DNA from: Euwallacea fornicatus
Taxonomy: Eukaryota; Arthropoda; Insecta; Coleoptera; Curculionidae
Length of the DNA stretch: 64,000 bases
Direction: 5' to 3'
Assembly (NCBI RefSeq): GCF_040115645.1
Contig: NC_089556.1
Span: forward strand, 3,658,001 to 3,722,000
The translations under genes were made by a program, and so were the position numbers. The notes below the pieces were generated by a model, which saw only the letters and a program-made list of their open reading frames with translations, was not told the DNA's origin and ran no database searches. Shown here piece by piece: positions 49,274 to 60,334 of the stretch (the first letter of the stretch is position 1; each line of letters begins with the position of its first letter).

Positions 49274-51834
49274 TAGGTTCACGATGGCGCGGCTCATGTG
49301 CAGTAAAGAAAAAACGATTATTACAGCATTTTTTCCAACTTTTGCTGCGATGTTTGCCAAAAATAAAACTTCCAGATTATTCAGCTCTAGTTGAACTTAA
49401 TTTTGTTGAAGTGCTTTAAGGCGAAAGATCTAGATTAATTCTGGGACATTTTCATATCTTAAGCAAAATTTCGGTTTTCCCAATGGGAATTATAAAGGGA
49501 AGTGAAAAGACTCGATCTTTTAAACTCTTTTTTTTATGGTAATCTTAAAAAAACATTTCTTCGAAAAAAGTCGTTTCTCGTCCTTAATTTAGGTTCGAGT
49601 ATAAGAAAAATACCCTCTGTATTATTATTTTTAGCGTTTTTCGTTAAGGAGTTTCGACTGCGTGAAGTTCAATAGTCCGTAGGCGAACTGCGCTTGCAAC
49701 TCGTCCGTAACTTCAATAACTCTAAAGTTTAGTGTTTAATTTAAGAAAGGGGAGTTTTGGCAAGTAAATGACCTTAAGTGTTTCGACAAATAAAACTCTA
49801 AGCAAACGATCATGACATTTATCAAATGCAGATACAAGAAATGGACAATTTAAATAAAAGTTCATTGCCATTGAAACTGCCTTCAAAAGATTTTATCACT
49901 CTTTGTAGATCTCAGCAAAAACTCCCAGTAAATGCTTTTTTTACCATTTTCCTTTAAATGTCCTTTAACCGATCTGCCTCAAGGAAAATGTATATACGTA
50001 TAATTAGTTGGACACCCTAATGAATTGAAGGAGGCATTCTGCTAAATAAAATTGAGATTTTCAAGCTCCCGCAGAAGCTTCGATGGTATTTACTTTTTTA
50101 ATTTGCCATCGCTTCGGGGATTGCAGCAAAACATTCTTTTAATTCGTCGTTTTTCAGCTCTGTCAAGAAAAGGCATTGAAGCTCACAAACCAAAAAGTCA
50201 ACACAATGTTTACCGAACCACTCTGCCTGTCTTTGTTAGGCTTAATTTCAAAGCCAAATCCCCAATTTGCATAAAGATCTGAAGTGTATACGTGTGTGTG
50301 ACCTAGTTGGGGCGGTTTGATTAAATTTTGAAGTTTGAAGGGTGTGGGAGGATATCTATGGCAAAAATCTCTCCGAGTTCTCAGCGCTGTTTACAGGAAT
50401 TCTTAATCCCATTTTTGCCGCTTTCCCAGGGAAATTACTGTCTAATGGAACGTTCCAGCACTCTCAGAGAGTGTTTAGCAATAACTTCCATTTGTCTGGT
50501 CGTTATTTTAACATCCTGTCTTTTAGTACTCTAATTCGCCGATTGCGACGTGCATTTGTTTAAAAACATCCGCCAGAGGCGTAGGAATACGTTCAAAATA
50601 GTCAGAATAAAGAGCCTTTTTGTTAATGTAGGTTTTGAGAAAATTAGTCATATATCTTCAATACTAGACAATCCGAAGTGTGGTAAGAGAATTTCAAGGG
50701 GCAGAAAATCCAATCACAAACACACACTTTTGAACATCAAAGCAAAAACAACGCCTCGTCTGATTTATGGCCATTGTGGCTTCCTTAGTGCAAAGAACAA
50801 AAGGCTCCTCCGTCACTGGCTAAAAAGGTATCTAACCCTAATCCACCCCCTTTGAAATTCCTCATTTGAGAACGTCGTCTAATGCCCCTCAAGATGAATA
50901 CTTATTTATGGCAGTTTTTACTCCCAGTCGGCGCTTACGAGAGCCGTTGTAGCTCTAAAAAGAAACGTTTCTGGCATTTACTCTAATTCGGATTCGTGAT
51001 GATTCGGGGAGATTAGGAATTGAGTCCGTCGCTCTCGTTTAAGTAGCGGCTGGTATTTTTGGAATTAAATAAATTTAATTGGGCCAATAACAAAGGTACC
51101 TTTCCGGGAGAGTAAGGGAAAATCCGGGATTTCTGTTGGAGCACAGAGGATACTTATCCCGTGGAAAACAAGAAGTAGAGGAATTCGCTCGAGTCCTCGT
51201 GCAGACTGTATAAATTGACTTTTCATCTTGAGGATTGAAAACAGGGAGCGAAATACGGAAACATCCTGACAAATCCAGGAATTCTCCAGGGTCGTTGCGA
51301 ATATTGGCTTCGTTTGTGCCAAATCGGCTTTAGTGGTTGCCTATACATTGTTCTTGTTGATCGTCAGCTTTCATCTTGAATGGGAAAAAGCCTTGAATTT
51401 CACTTGTTTTCATGTCATGAACTTAATGAATCTGCTGTTCTCATGAATGTTACTTAGAAAAATCAACAAGTAACGGGGAAAAATTATCATTATTTAATTA
51501 ATTAATATTATATGAGTTATGAGATTAATTAAAATGGGTCGTTTATGTTTTTTTTTTTGTTTTCATTTATGTCATGACTCGGGGTTCGGGATTGTAAAGG
51601 AACCTTTGAGAATCAGCTGGGAGGCGCAAATCTAAACTAAAGCTATTGGCTTAATTCGAGAGTTTTTGTTTCAAATTCTTGCCCTCGGACGCCCCTGCAT
51701 ATTCTCGGAATAATGTAGATGAACTAAGGATTTTAGAGGGGAATTTATTTCAAAATGTAGGAGGGAGAGAAAGTACTAATACAACGCAAATCATCTGCTA
51801 ACTTTACGTAATATGTATTACATGTTATTACACA
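49274..51834. other. Non-coding, nothing recognised
   Basis: Open frames reach 101 codons (50550-50855) but have composition like the rest of the DNA and no splice context. No repeat pairs were found. Confidence 0.4.
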
Positions 51835-52037
51835 CAGTATTGGCCATAATTATCGCAACTTTAAAAATTGATTTATATTTTTGTTTAAATCAAAGCATAT
51901 ACATCTTTCATTGAATTACCTTTACTTATCACACAAAAGGAATATATCATCTCTTCTCATATCCACTGGTATAAACAAATTGCGTTTATATGGTGGCCAA
52001 CACGATTGCAACCAAATTGTTTTACTTAAATAATTAA

Positions 52038-53047
52038 CTATAACAATGAAAAATAAAACAGTTTTTTTAAATATTTAATGTGGTGTCCTTTAGCCCTCAC
52101 TACATCTGCCATTCTATTTGGCACAGAATTAATTAATTTCTCAATTAAAGCTGAATCCGTTTGTGATCCAGCTTTTCATAGTAATTCGAATAGTTCCGTG
52201 GCATTTTCAACTTTTCGGTCCAGAATTTTCTAATCCAAGATTTCCCATAAGTTCTCGATTGGATTGAGATCGGGACTTTGGAACGGCCACTTCATAACAG
52301 ATATTTTTTGCTGTTCTAACCATTCCTCGACCAATTTCGAAGCATTCTTTGCATCGTTATCGTGGTGAAAGGTGAATTTAAGCGGCATGAGCTCGTGTGT
52401 ACGGGGTTCCAAAACGTTTCTCAAAATGTCTCTGAGATATAAACTTGTCCATCCTTCCTTCAATTTTGAGCAAAGGACCCATACTAAATGACGAAAAGCA
52501 CCCCCACCCCACTACAGATTCTCCGCCATGTTTCACAGTGGGACAATTGTATTTTGGATGCAATATCTGACCTTTAGGTCGCCTTACGTGAACCATACCA
52601 TTATTTCTAAATAAATTAAACTTTGTCACTAAGTACGACTCTTTTCAATCGTTTGGTGTCCGGTGTACGCGATTTGAGTAAAGTCTTTTTGGCAGTCCAT
52701 ACTCGTTTTTAGCCATTTTCACAAAGTTTTCGCCTTATTGTACGACTTGCAAGGCCAGGTGGTCCTATTTGGTCGATTTCACTCAGTATTTTCGTTCAAG
52801 ATAGGAAAGGACTCCTTTTCGCAACATTTAAAATCTTTCGATCCAATCGCTTGGAAGACTTCCTTGGTCTACCAAGGTTTTTTAGTGGTATTGCACTACC
52901 AGCACGAACGAATTGCTTGACGATTCTCGACATTGTCGATTTATGCAGTTGTAAATTTCTGGCTATTTCGACTTGCCTTAGGCCATTCTTATAAAAATTA
53001 ATCACTCCGGTTCTAATGTCACCACTATACGTTTTGCTTCGAGCCAT
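52038..53047 (-). pseudogene. Tc1-like transposase pseudogene, copy 2
   Basis: The start codon is at 53047 on the minus strand (Met-Ala-Arg-Ser-Lys-Thr). The same premature TGA after Ser-Pro-Phe-Leu-Ser, TAA, deletion at the first catalytic motif and TAG after Glu-Ile-Leu-Asp are present as in copy 1. Private changes are a one-base insertion near 52437 that shifts the frame (Lys-Phe-Ile-Ser then out of frame) and absence of one Ser codon that copy 1 has near its residue 66. The Asp of His-His-Asp-Asn-Asp and Glu of Pro-Ile-Glu remain. Confidence 0.9.
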
Positions 53048-53133
53048 GGCGCAAAATTCGCTAAATAACAGTCGAATTGAATACAAGAACTCAGAATAAA
53101 AATTTTCCAAAAGCAAATACGAATAAATAAATA

Positions 53134-54569
53134 CACTGACTTTCAAAAAAACCGCAACACCAAGAAAAACACATCGCACACGTTTGAAATTCTGGCATTA
53201 CGTTGGGTCAGGTAATGGATAAAAACGATCAAAATATCAAAAGAAAATTATTGTGAATAAGTGAAAAAATTTAATAATAATTTAATAATGGGTGGTATCT
53301 CCTCTTAAATTAATACATTCCTGTAGCGACGTGGCACGCTTAAAATTAAATTGTCAATATCTTCCTGTGGTATTGTATCCCGGGCAATCTGCACCTGCTC
53401 GCGGAGTTCATCTATGGTCTCTGGAGGGCGAGCTAAACGTTGAAGTCTCCGACCCATTATATCCCATACATGCTCTATTGGGGACAAATCTGGAGACCGA
53501 GCTGGTCAAGGCAAAGCATCCAAATTTTCAGCTTCCAAATACCTCAAAGTATCGTTGGCTACATGTGGTCGCGCATTATTATCCTGTTGAAATGTGCTTC
53601 CAGGATGGTCGTGCCTGTATGGTACAAGAACCGCTTCTAAGACACTATTAATGTACCGCTGAGCATTTAATCTGTCATAAATGAAAACAAGAGGAGACCG
53701 ACTACCATACTGGATGGCACCTCAAACCATGACACCTGGTGTTAAACCAGAACGACGCCTTTCCAACAAGTCCAAATTTAATCGCTCTCCTCTGCGCCTT
53801 CTAAGACGTAACCGTCCATCAGATCGCCATAAACAAAATCGGCTCTCATCACTGAACACGATTCTTCTCCACTCATCCACCCATTGCACTCTCGGACGAC
53901 ACCACTCCAGTCGGGCCACCCTGTGGTTTCGTGATAATGAAAGCCGACGCATAGGACGATACGAGTTTAGTCCAAAACTTCGAATTCTGCGATACATCGT
54001 ACCAAGGGAGACCCTTCGATTTAGGGTGGCTACCCAGTTACCACCAAGAGACGGAATTGTTTCAAACGGGGCGCCTGTCGCTGAACGACCAAGTCGCCGG
54101 TCTTCGCGTCGGTTCGTCATTCTTGGACGGCCACTACCACGATGACGATTTACTGACCCTTCGTTAGACCAATCTCTCCAAGCTCTTAGCGCTGTTGATG
54201 CGTTTCGATCCAATCTACGTGCAATTTCGCGGGAAGGTAAACCTGCCTCGTGCATACCAACAATTCTTCCCCTTTCAAAGGGAGTTAACTACCGATAAAT
54301 TGCATTTTGGCGTAGACGAGGCATTTTTCACTACCACACATTCAATATGGTATTAACAATAATACCTTTATCGCTATCCGCCTGTAAAAAAAAATTGCAA
54401 AAAGAACGATCGTCACAGATAAAAAAGTAAAGAAAAACTTTATATCGTATTAAAATACGAACTTGAAATTTTTATCATTTTTTTCTCTTTAAAAGACCAA
54501 AATTATACCAAAATTTCAAGTACATACAATGCGTTTTTCTTGGTGTTGCGGTTTTTTCGAAAGTCAGTG
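53134..54569 (-). mobile_element. Tc1-like element nested in copy 2 of the long-TIR element
   Basis: The ends are CACTGACTTTCAAAAAAACC on the left and, inverted, CACTGACTTTCGAAAAAACC on the right; both go on into GCAACACCAAGAAAAA. TA occurs on both sides (53132-53133 and 54570-54571). Copy 1 supplies the empty site: its sequence AATAAATAAATAGTTGCAAA has a single TA where copy 2 has the insertion. Length is 1436 bp. The transposase is almost full length, with three stop codons, so this is the youngest-looking element in the window. Confidence 0.93.
53305..54324 (-). pseudogene. Near-full-length Tc1-like transposase with three nonsense codons
   Basis: From ATG 54324 a single frame runs 339 codons to the stop at 53305. 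It contains a helix-turn-helix (Ser-Arg-Glu-Ile-Ala-Arg-Arg-Leu), a Gly-Ser-Gly-Arg-Pro-Arg linker, and all three catalytic motifs: Phe-Ser-Asp-Glu-Ser-Arg-Phe, Gln-Gln-Asp-Asn-Asn-Ala-Arg-Pro-His and Ser-Pro-Asp-Leu-Ser-Pro-Ile-Glu. Stops occur near codon 12, after Gly-Val-Met-Val, and after Ala-Leu-Pro; the last two are TGA where relatives have Trp. An extra Asn in the second motif makes the Asp-Glu spacing 35 instead of the usual 34. No frameshift is needed, so decay is recent, but no functional protein would be made. Confidence 0.9.
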
Positions 54570-54768
54570 TAGTTGCGATAAATTTGGCCAATGTAGAAAC
54601 ACAATTTGTTTGTACCAGTGACTATAAGAAGAGATAATACATTCCTTTTCTCTGATAACTTAAGGTAGTTCAATAACGGACGTACGTACCGGATGCCCCA
54701 TTTGTTCCTTCGATTTAAACAAAAATATGAATCAATTTTAAAAGTTGCAACAATTATGGCCAATACGG

Positions 54769-55703
54769 TATAATACATGATAGATATTTTTCGTAATTTT
54801 CATCATCGGGTAAAGTGAATTGATTTTCATCTCGTCATCCAATCCGAACACTGGCTAGCCCTCCAGTTACATGAGGTATCAATAGAGATTTTTACTGCCG
54901 AAACACGGAGTGCGCTCGTAGTTGAATATGGCCAACACTATCAGCAACAAAAAAATAAAAGTGCCCTATGTATGTATTTAATTAAAACCGGAAACACAAC
55001 TTGTGTGCAAATGAACAACGCGCTGAAATTTGAACTAATTCCGGAACAAACCCGGCGAGTGACTCTCCAAAAATTCCGGACGATCGTTGAAAAGTTCGTT
55101 ATTTTTAATAAAGTGTTACGAGAGGGCTGTCGGCCTGCCTGGCCGAAAATCGGTTTTAATTTTTTTTTAACGATATAGACAGCTTTCAAACTATTCCACG
55201 TCCTGCCTACCAGGCAGTATAACGATTATTATCGCAGCACTCACACGTACACGAGCAACAACATAGATTTGGTTTATTTGCAGGGAATCAATGAGCGGAA
55301 CGATACGTTCCTGCGGTCTCAGGACATTTATCTCCTGGCAGGATCTTATACTAACAGTGGGATATCCTTCGCCGTAATTGGCAGGATATGAGAAACTACC
55401 AGAGGAATGCAGCTTGCTGCCCAGCAGTATGCCTCGCATTAGGCGAGACTTGCTTCATACGCCTATTAAATCTAATAACGGAGAAACGATCCAACTATAT
55501 TACTTTACTATTTTGTGGGAACCTTTGATGATTGGAGAATGGGAAAAAATAATTACCATAAGACAGAAATGACTACTTTTATGGATTCCATTTGATGGGC
55601 CGAACTGAACTTTCAAATGCTCGGACCTTTACGAGAAACGTACTGGTACTAACGAAGTTGACCGTACATCGGGCAAAATTAATAAAACGGGCGTAAACCG
55701 ATA
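54769..55703. other. Non-coding, nothing recognised
   Basis: Short AT-rich frames only. A small CTGCCT/AGGCAG hairpin lies near 55203-55217. Confidence 0.4.
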
Positions 55704-55750
55704 TTTCTACGGTTTTTTGGTTCCTGAAAATAATGTATTCATTGCAAATA

Positions 55751-56373
55751 CAGGGTGAGTCGGGAGGATCGTGCCAAACTTCAGGAGCGTGTTGTACATG
55801 AAAAATAAATGTAAAAAAACTCAAATGTTGTTATCCGATTTTCGTTTGTTTACAAGTTATAGCGTAAATAAAATTTTTTAACTAGGATTCTATTTACCAT
55901 AAACGTACCTTTCCTGGACGTTGGATTGGTTGTGGTGGCCCTATTAGTTGGCCTCCAAGCTCTCCAGACCTCACACCACTAGACTATTGTTTGTGAGGTT
56001 GGTTTAAAACTGAAGTGTACAGAGTAAAAGTGGACACTCAAGATGCACTAATTCAACGCATTAGAAATGCTGCAGCTGCCATTAAAGAAAGACATGAAAC
56101 AGTCAGGAGCGCAACGAATGCTCTTCATAGACGAAGCCGAAAATGTTTAGAAGTTTATGGTAATATGTTTGAACATTTACTATGATATCCAAACGTTAAT
56201 TCATGGAATTTCTTATGAAATTTATAAATTTTTTAAATTTTATGTTTTAATTTTATTTACGCTATAACTTGTAAACAAACGAAAATCGGATAACAACATT
56301 TGAGTTTTTTTACATTTATTTTTCATGTACAACACGCTCCTGAAGTTTGGCACGATCCTCCCGACTCACCCTG
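55751..56373 (+). mobile_element. DUF4817-type non-autonomous element inserted in a Tc1 TIR
   Basis: The left end is TA-CAGGGTGAGTCGGGAGGAT and the inverse right end is identical over that stretch. The arms pair almost perfectly for about 130 bp (GATCGTGCCAAACTTCAGGA, then GTACATGAAAAATAAATGTA, then a CGAAAATC block). TA flanks are at 55749-55750 and 56374-56375. Near-identical arms indicate a fairly recent insertion. The core keeps only the C-terminal third of a transposase gene, so this is a deletion derivative moved in trans. Confidence 0.88.
55910..56185 (+). pseudogene. C-terminal part of a DUF4817-group transposase
   Basis: Ninety-one codons are open apart from one TGA. The fragment has the catalytic end of the family: Gly-Arg-Trp-Ile-Gly, then Trp-Pro-Pro-Ser-Ser-Pro-Asp-Leu-Thr-Pro-Leu-Asp, in which the last catalytic position is Asp instead of the Glu of Tc1. 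TGA follows Tyr-Cys-Leu where relatives have Trp. It then runs through Lys-Thr-Glu-Val-Tyr and Arg-Lys-Cys-Leu-Glu-Val to the family-typical end Phe-Glu-His-Leu-Leu. The first two catalytic Asp and the DNA-binding half are missing. Confidence 0.85.
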
Positions 56374-56507
56374 TATAAGTATAGAATATATGTTGCAAAA
56401 GAAACTTACAAAAATAATTCCAATACGATAAAAATAAATAACAAACAACAATAAACGAAAAATATAGGCACAAAATTAACACTACAAACACAAATGTGCA
56501 TATTATA

Positions 56508-57240
56508 CAGGGTTGCTCATTAGTGCGTCAAAGTGCGATATCTCAGTAAACATAAGTTTTGGAAAGAAATTTGTCTTGGTAAAGTTTTTGGGGAATAAAA
56601 GGCACGTATTTTTAAATTATTTTCAAATGTACAGGGTCTGTCATAAAAGTGTGGTAGTATCAAATTATGTTTTTTTAAATAGAACCCCCCAATTTTGTTG
56701 CCATTTTCGGATTTATCGTCAAATTTTAAGGTTAGTTTATGAAATAGGTCTTTTATAAAAAATTTACCATTTTCGAGTTATTTGTGAAAATTCGAAAATT
56801 TTGACAGCCGCAAGGTCTCACGGAAATCAATGCTGTTTCCTAACCGTTGCGAATTTTGTAATCGATCTTATGAGGCTCCAAGGCGACACAATAAGCTACG
56901 TTTTGACATGTTTTAGTTTAAAAAGAGTTTTCCATAACCCTCGAAATAGGCCTCCGAAGTTGTATGATTTCAATCCTCAATAACTTGCTTATTTCAAATA
57001 GAACGCCCTACTTTTCTCGACGGCATCGTGTTCAGAATCCAAAAACCTGCAACTTTTGTTAACATTACCCTATCCCTAAACCCAACCGTTTCTGAGCTGC
57101 TGAAAATTGCCCCCTTTTTACATCTAAATTTGTATTTGAAAAGTGAGTTTCGATGACTGTATTATTATTTTTATATTATTTATAACAAATTATTATTATT
57201 TATTTTCACAATATTATTTGTATCAACAATAAATTCTCAA
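56508..57240. mobile_element. Possible further insertion with TACAGGGT ends inside the Tc1 element
   Basis: TA-CAGGGTTGCTCATTAGTGC begins at 56508 directly after the Tc1 left repeat, and a second TA-CAGGGTCTGTCATAAAAGT occurs at 56632. TTTTCGAGTTATTTGTGAAAA near 56771 recalls a motif in the 1648-2433 element. I could not find the matching right end; the limit given is where AT-rich filler gives way to sequence near the transposase. The excess length of the host element supports an insertion. Confidence 0.35.
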
Positions 57241-57365
57241 ACTGTCCTCCATTTCGATCAGAAACCAGTTGAAGTCTTGCCAGAAAAGACCTATTTATTA
57301 TTAACAATTTTTTTTTATAATCGTTTATTTGAAGAAGTTTAAAGAGAACAATGAACATCTAGGAT

Positions 57366-58392
57366 TCAATGCTTAGTTACACCGCACTTCGCCTCAATTA
57401 AGGCCTTCAGGCGTCGCGCCATGGATTCGACCAATCTTCTAGTCACATCCGAAGAAATGTTTCCCCACACGTTAAAAACTACTTTTTTAATTCCTCTAAA
57501 TTGCTGCAGTTGCTGCAATTTCGCCCTTAATTTTTTTTTAATTTGCCACAAATTCTCAATGGGACTGAGATCTGGCGATCGAGGTGGAGAATTTAATCAT
57601 TTTGGTACTTTCTGCACTAATCAAATCTTTACAATGCCAGCGGTGTGCTTCGGATCATTGTCGTGTCGAAAATAAAACCCTCTCGGCATGTTCAACTTCT
57701 CCGTTGATGGTCGCAAGTTTGCTCTTAAAATATCAAGGTAGACATTTTTATCCATTATCCCTTTAATTTGGTGTCGGTTGCCGGTACCAATCGCTCCCAT
57801 AGCTCCTCGTAACATTAATGATCCACCTTCGCGTTTTTCTGTTTTCTTTATGTTTCTGCCCTGCAGTTGTGTATTTAGTTTCCTCCATGCGATTGGTCTT
57901 CCATTCGATCCAAACAAGTTTGTTTTCGTTTCGTCTGTGAAAATGGGAGTATTTTAAATTCGACGGGTTTTTTTACATACTTTTTTTTGCAAAATCGAAG
58001 CTTTTCTGTTTAGTAATTGTTAATATAAAGGGTCTCTTTCTTGGTATTTTGCCCTTAAAACCGCCTTTTCTGAGAACTCTTCTTAGTGTTTCACTTGACA
58101 CAGGTTTGCCGATTCTCTGGGGTACTTTTTTTGTTAAGTTAGAGACACCTTCCTTCGGATTAATCTTTAGAGCTCTTACAATAAATCGTTCATCCTTTTC
58201 AGAGAGTATCTTTTTTCATCCTCTTCCAGACTCGCCTTGTACCAAACCTCGATAACGATATTTGTTTATTATCCACTGTCCTGTTGAATGTGTCCTTTCT
58301 ATTAAATTACCAATTTATCGCATAGTTTTTCCGGTACAATGAAACTTTATTATTAATTGGTGCGACGCAGTTTGCACTATCTCATTTGCCAT
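57366..58392 (-). pseudogene. Tc1-like transposase pseudogene (DD34E)
   Basis: ATG at 58392 starts Met-Ala-Asn-Glu-Ile-Val-Gln-Thr. Early stops (TAA after Lys-Thr-Met-Arg, TGA after Gly-Arg-Gly) and one frameshift in the N-terminal half disable it. The catalytic half is in one frame: Phe-Thr-Asp-Glu-Thr-Lys, Arg-His-Asp-Asn-Asp-Pro-Lys-His and Arg-Ser-Pro-Asp-Leu-Ser-Pro-Ile-Glu-Asn-Leu-Trp, with exactly 34 positions between the second Asp and the Glu, including two stops. The frame ends with Gly-Val-Thr-Lys-His and a stop at 57366. It belongs to a different Tc1 branch from the elements at 34556 and 53134. Confidence 0.88.
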
Positions 58393-58884
58393 TTCTAACA
58401 CGTTCATGAAATAAATGAAACTGTTAAATGATTTTAGAATCAACTTATCAGTCTCAAAGGAGTTTGCAAAAAAAAACTGTTTTGATACATATTTACAGCC
58501 AAAATAAAAGTGAATATGATGCCGCGTACGGTTAATTTTGTGTCTATATTTTTCGCTTATTGTTGTTTGTTATTCATTCTTATTGAACTGAAACTGTTTT
58601 TGTAAGTTTTTTTTGCAACATATCTTCTATACTTATATTTGCAATTAACCCATTAGCGCCCAAATTATTTTGTCGTGAAAAAATGTCCTGCTTTCTTCAC
58701 GAATTAGTCTTTTAGCATCATATTTTAAAATTCATCTTGAAATGTATCTTTTTTTTCAGCGGTTTTTTTAAAAAAAGGTGATATATATATAGATCCCTGG
58801 GATGTGCCTTATACTTTTTAATTTTATTTTTGATTAAATTATTTAGGCGTTAAATTCATAAATTTTATTTTTTACAAAAACTAT

Positions 58885-59070
58885 TTAATAAAAAAAAATA
58901 CAAAAACTAAATAAACTGTAAGTACAGGTCTGCTTATTGTGCCAATTAGGAAAGCAAAGAGTACACAAGGTAACATTACATTTGTCACAGAATGTTAACT
59001 GAAGACCATCGTACGAATGCAGTTCTCGCTGCATACTTAACCACCTGCATAAGCTAACCTTATGTCCCAA
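58885..59070 (-). pseudogene. C-terminal Cys-rich zinc-binding domain of a piggyBac transposase
   Basis: The 61-codon minus-strand frame contains Phe-Cys-Asp-Lys-Cys-Asn-Val-Thr-Leu-Cys-Thr-Leu-Cys-Phe-Pro and then His and Cys. This C-x2-C-x4-C-x2-C-F-x3-H pattern is that of the zinc-binding C-terminal domain of piggyBac transposases, which contacts the transposon ends. The location next to the left repeat and the strand fit a gene reading toward the left end. The catalytic DDD domain is absent, so this is a relic. Confidence 0.75.
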
Positions 59071-59131
59071 TAAAAATTGTTTTCATAAACAAATTTATGT
59101 CATAAAGGTTGTTTATTTTCTGCGATCTATA

Positions 59132-60334
59132 CAGGGTGTCCTCGAATTACGTGGCCAAAATAATACCGCAGATTGTTTGAGTGAAAATAAGTCGATTTAA
59201 CTAAACTTCCCTCAGTCCAAAAGTTGATAATTTGGAGCTACAGGGTGTTAAAGTTGAAAAAAATAATCACATTTTCTTTCATATCTTTCGATTTCTTTGA
59301 GTTAATTTCACGAAATTTCATATTTGAGGGTGTTCTAGGATACGAAATTCAAATTTATTAACGATTTAGTTGTTTCTTCTAGGGGGCGCCACAAGCGACC
59401 ATTAGGACACATTTAAATCTCTGTAACTTTTTCGTGCCACGGTGTATATTATTTTGGTATTTAAAAACCTTTTTCCCTACCTTTTATACTTAGAAAAGGT
59501 ATACTTTATTGACGTCGCTAGAAGCAACGGTTTTGGAGAAAAACGCATAATTCTAATGCGCTGCATATTTGCGTTGGCGCTTTTAAGTAAATAACTCAGT
59601 TGGCTATGTTTTTAATTGACATTTTAACACTTGAATTTGTTTCTCAAACGTCAGTTTTTTTATTTAGCCCTCAGTTTTTCTTGTCAGTTTCGCTTCTTGT
59701 TCCTGTAAATATCCATAAGTATGGCCAATAAATTCACTTATTCTGAAATGGTGGATATGCTGTTAGTTTATGGACTTTGCCGTTGTAATAGTCAAAATAA
59801 TATCTGATTTTGAAAACTTATTGTTATACCTTTACTAATAATTATTTTTGAAAAACTTAATTTTTTTTAACGGAAAATAATTTTAAGGTAATTTGCATGC
59901 ATCATCAGGCTTAGATGCATTTTTCTCCAAAACCGTTGCTTCTAGCGACGTCAATAAAGTATACCTTTTCTAAGTATAAAAGGTAGGGAAAAAGGTGTTT
60001 TTAAATACCAAAATAATATACACCGTGGCACGAAAAAGTTACAGAGATTTAAATGTGTCCTAATGGTCGCTTGTGGCGCTCCCTAGAAGAAACAACTAAA
60101 TCGTTAATAAATTTGAATTTCGTATCCTAAAACACCCTCAAATATGAAATTTCGTGAAGTAAACTCAAAGAAATCGAAATATATTAAAGAAAATGTGATT
60201 ATTTTTTTCAACTTTAACACCCTGTAGCTCCATAATTATCAACTTTTGGACTGAGGGAAGTTTAGTTAAATCGACTTATTTTCACTCAAACAATCTGCGG
60301 TATTATTTTGCCCACGTAATTCGAGGACACCCTG
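59132..60334 (+). mobile_element. DUF4817-type foldback element with about 420-bp arms
   Basis: The left end is TA-CAGGGTGTCCTCGAATTACG and the right end is its inverse, followed by TA (60335-60336). The arms are nearly identical for about 420 bases, from AATAATACCGCAGATTGTTT through TAAAGTTGAAAAAAATAATC and a TATACTTTATTGACGTCGCT block to TTTTTCTCC near 59540 and 59920. Between the arms is about 370 bases containing the first 28 codons of a DUF4817 protein. It is a non-autonomous derivative. Transcription across it would give a very long hairpin RNA. Confidence 0.88.
59721..59807 (+). pseudogene. N-terminal 28 codons of a DUF4817-group transposase
   Basis: ATG at 59721 gives Met-Ala-Asn-Lys-Phe-Thr-Tyr-Ser-Glu-Met-Val-Asp-Met-Leu-Leu-Val-Tyr-Gly, the conserved start of the DUF4817 helix-turn-helix domain, then Asn-Ser-Gln and a stop at 59805. 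The rest of the transposase is deleted. The fragment is complementary to the C-terminal piece at 55910-56185, though the terminal sequences of the two elements differ. Confidence 0.75.

Larger units (their letters stand above)
51835..54768 (-). mobile_element. Long-TIR Tc1-like element, copy 2, interrupted by another Tc1 element
   Basis: The left end reads CAGTATTGGCCATAATTATC and the inverted right end reads CCGTATTGGCCATAATTGTT, with TA after the right end at 54769-54770. Orientation is opposite to copy 1 at 34556-36608. The internal sequence is nearly identical to copy 1, including the same stop codons. The right-hand repeat (5' of the transposase) is split at 53134-54569 by a different Tc1 element. 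Without that insertion the length is about 1.5 kb. Confidence 0.88.
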
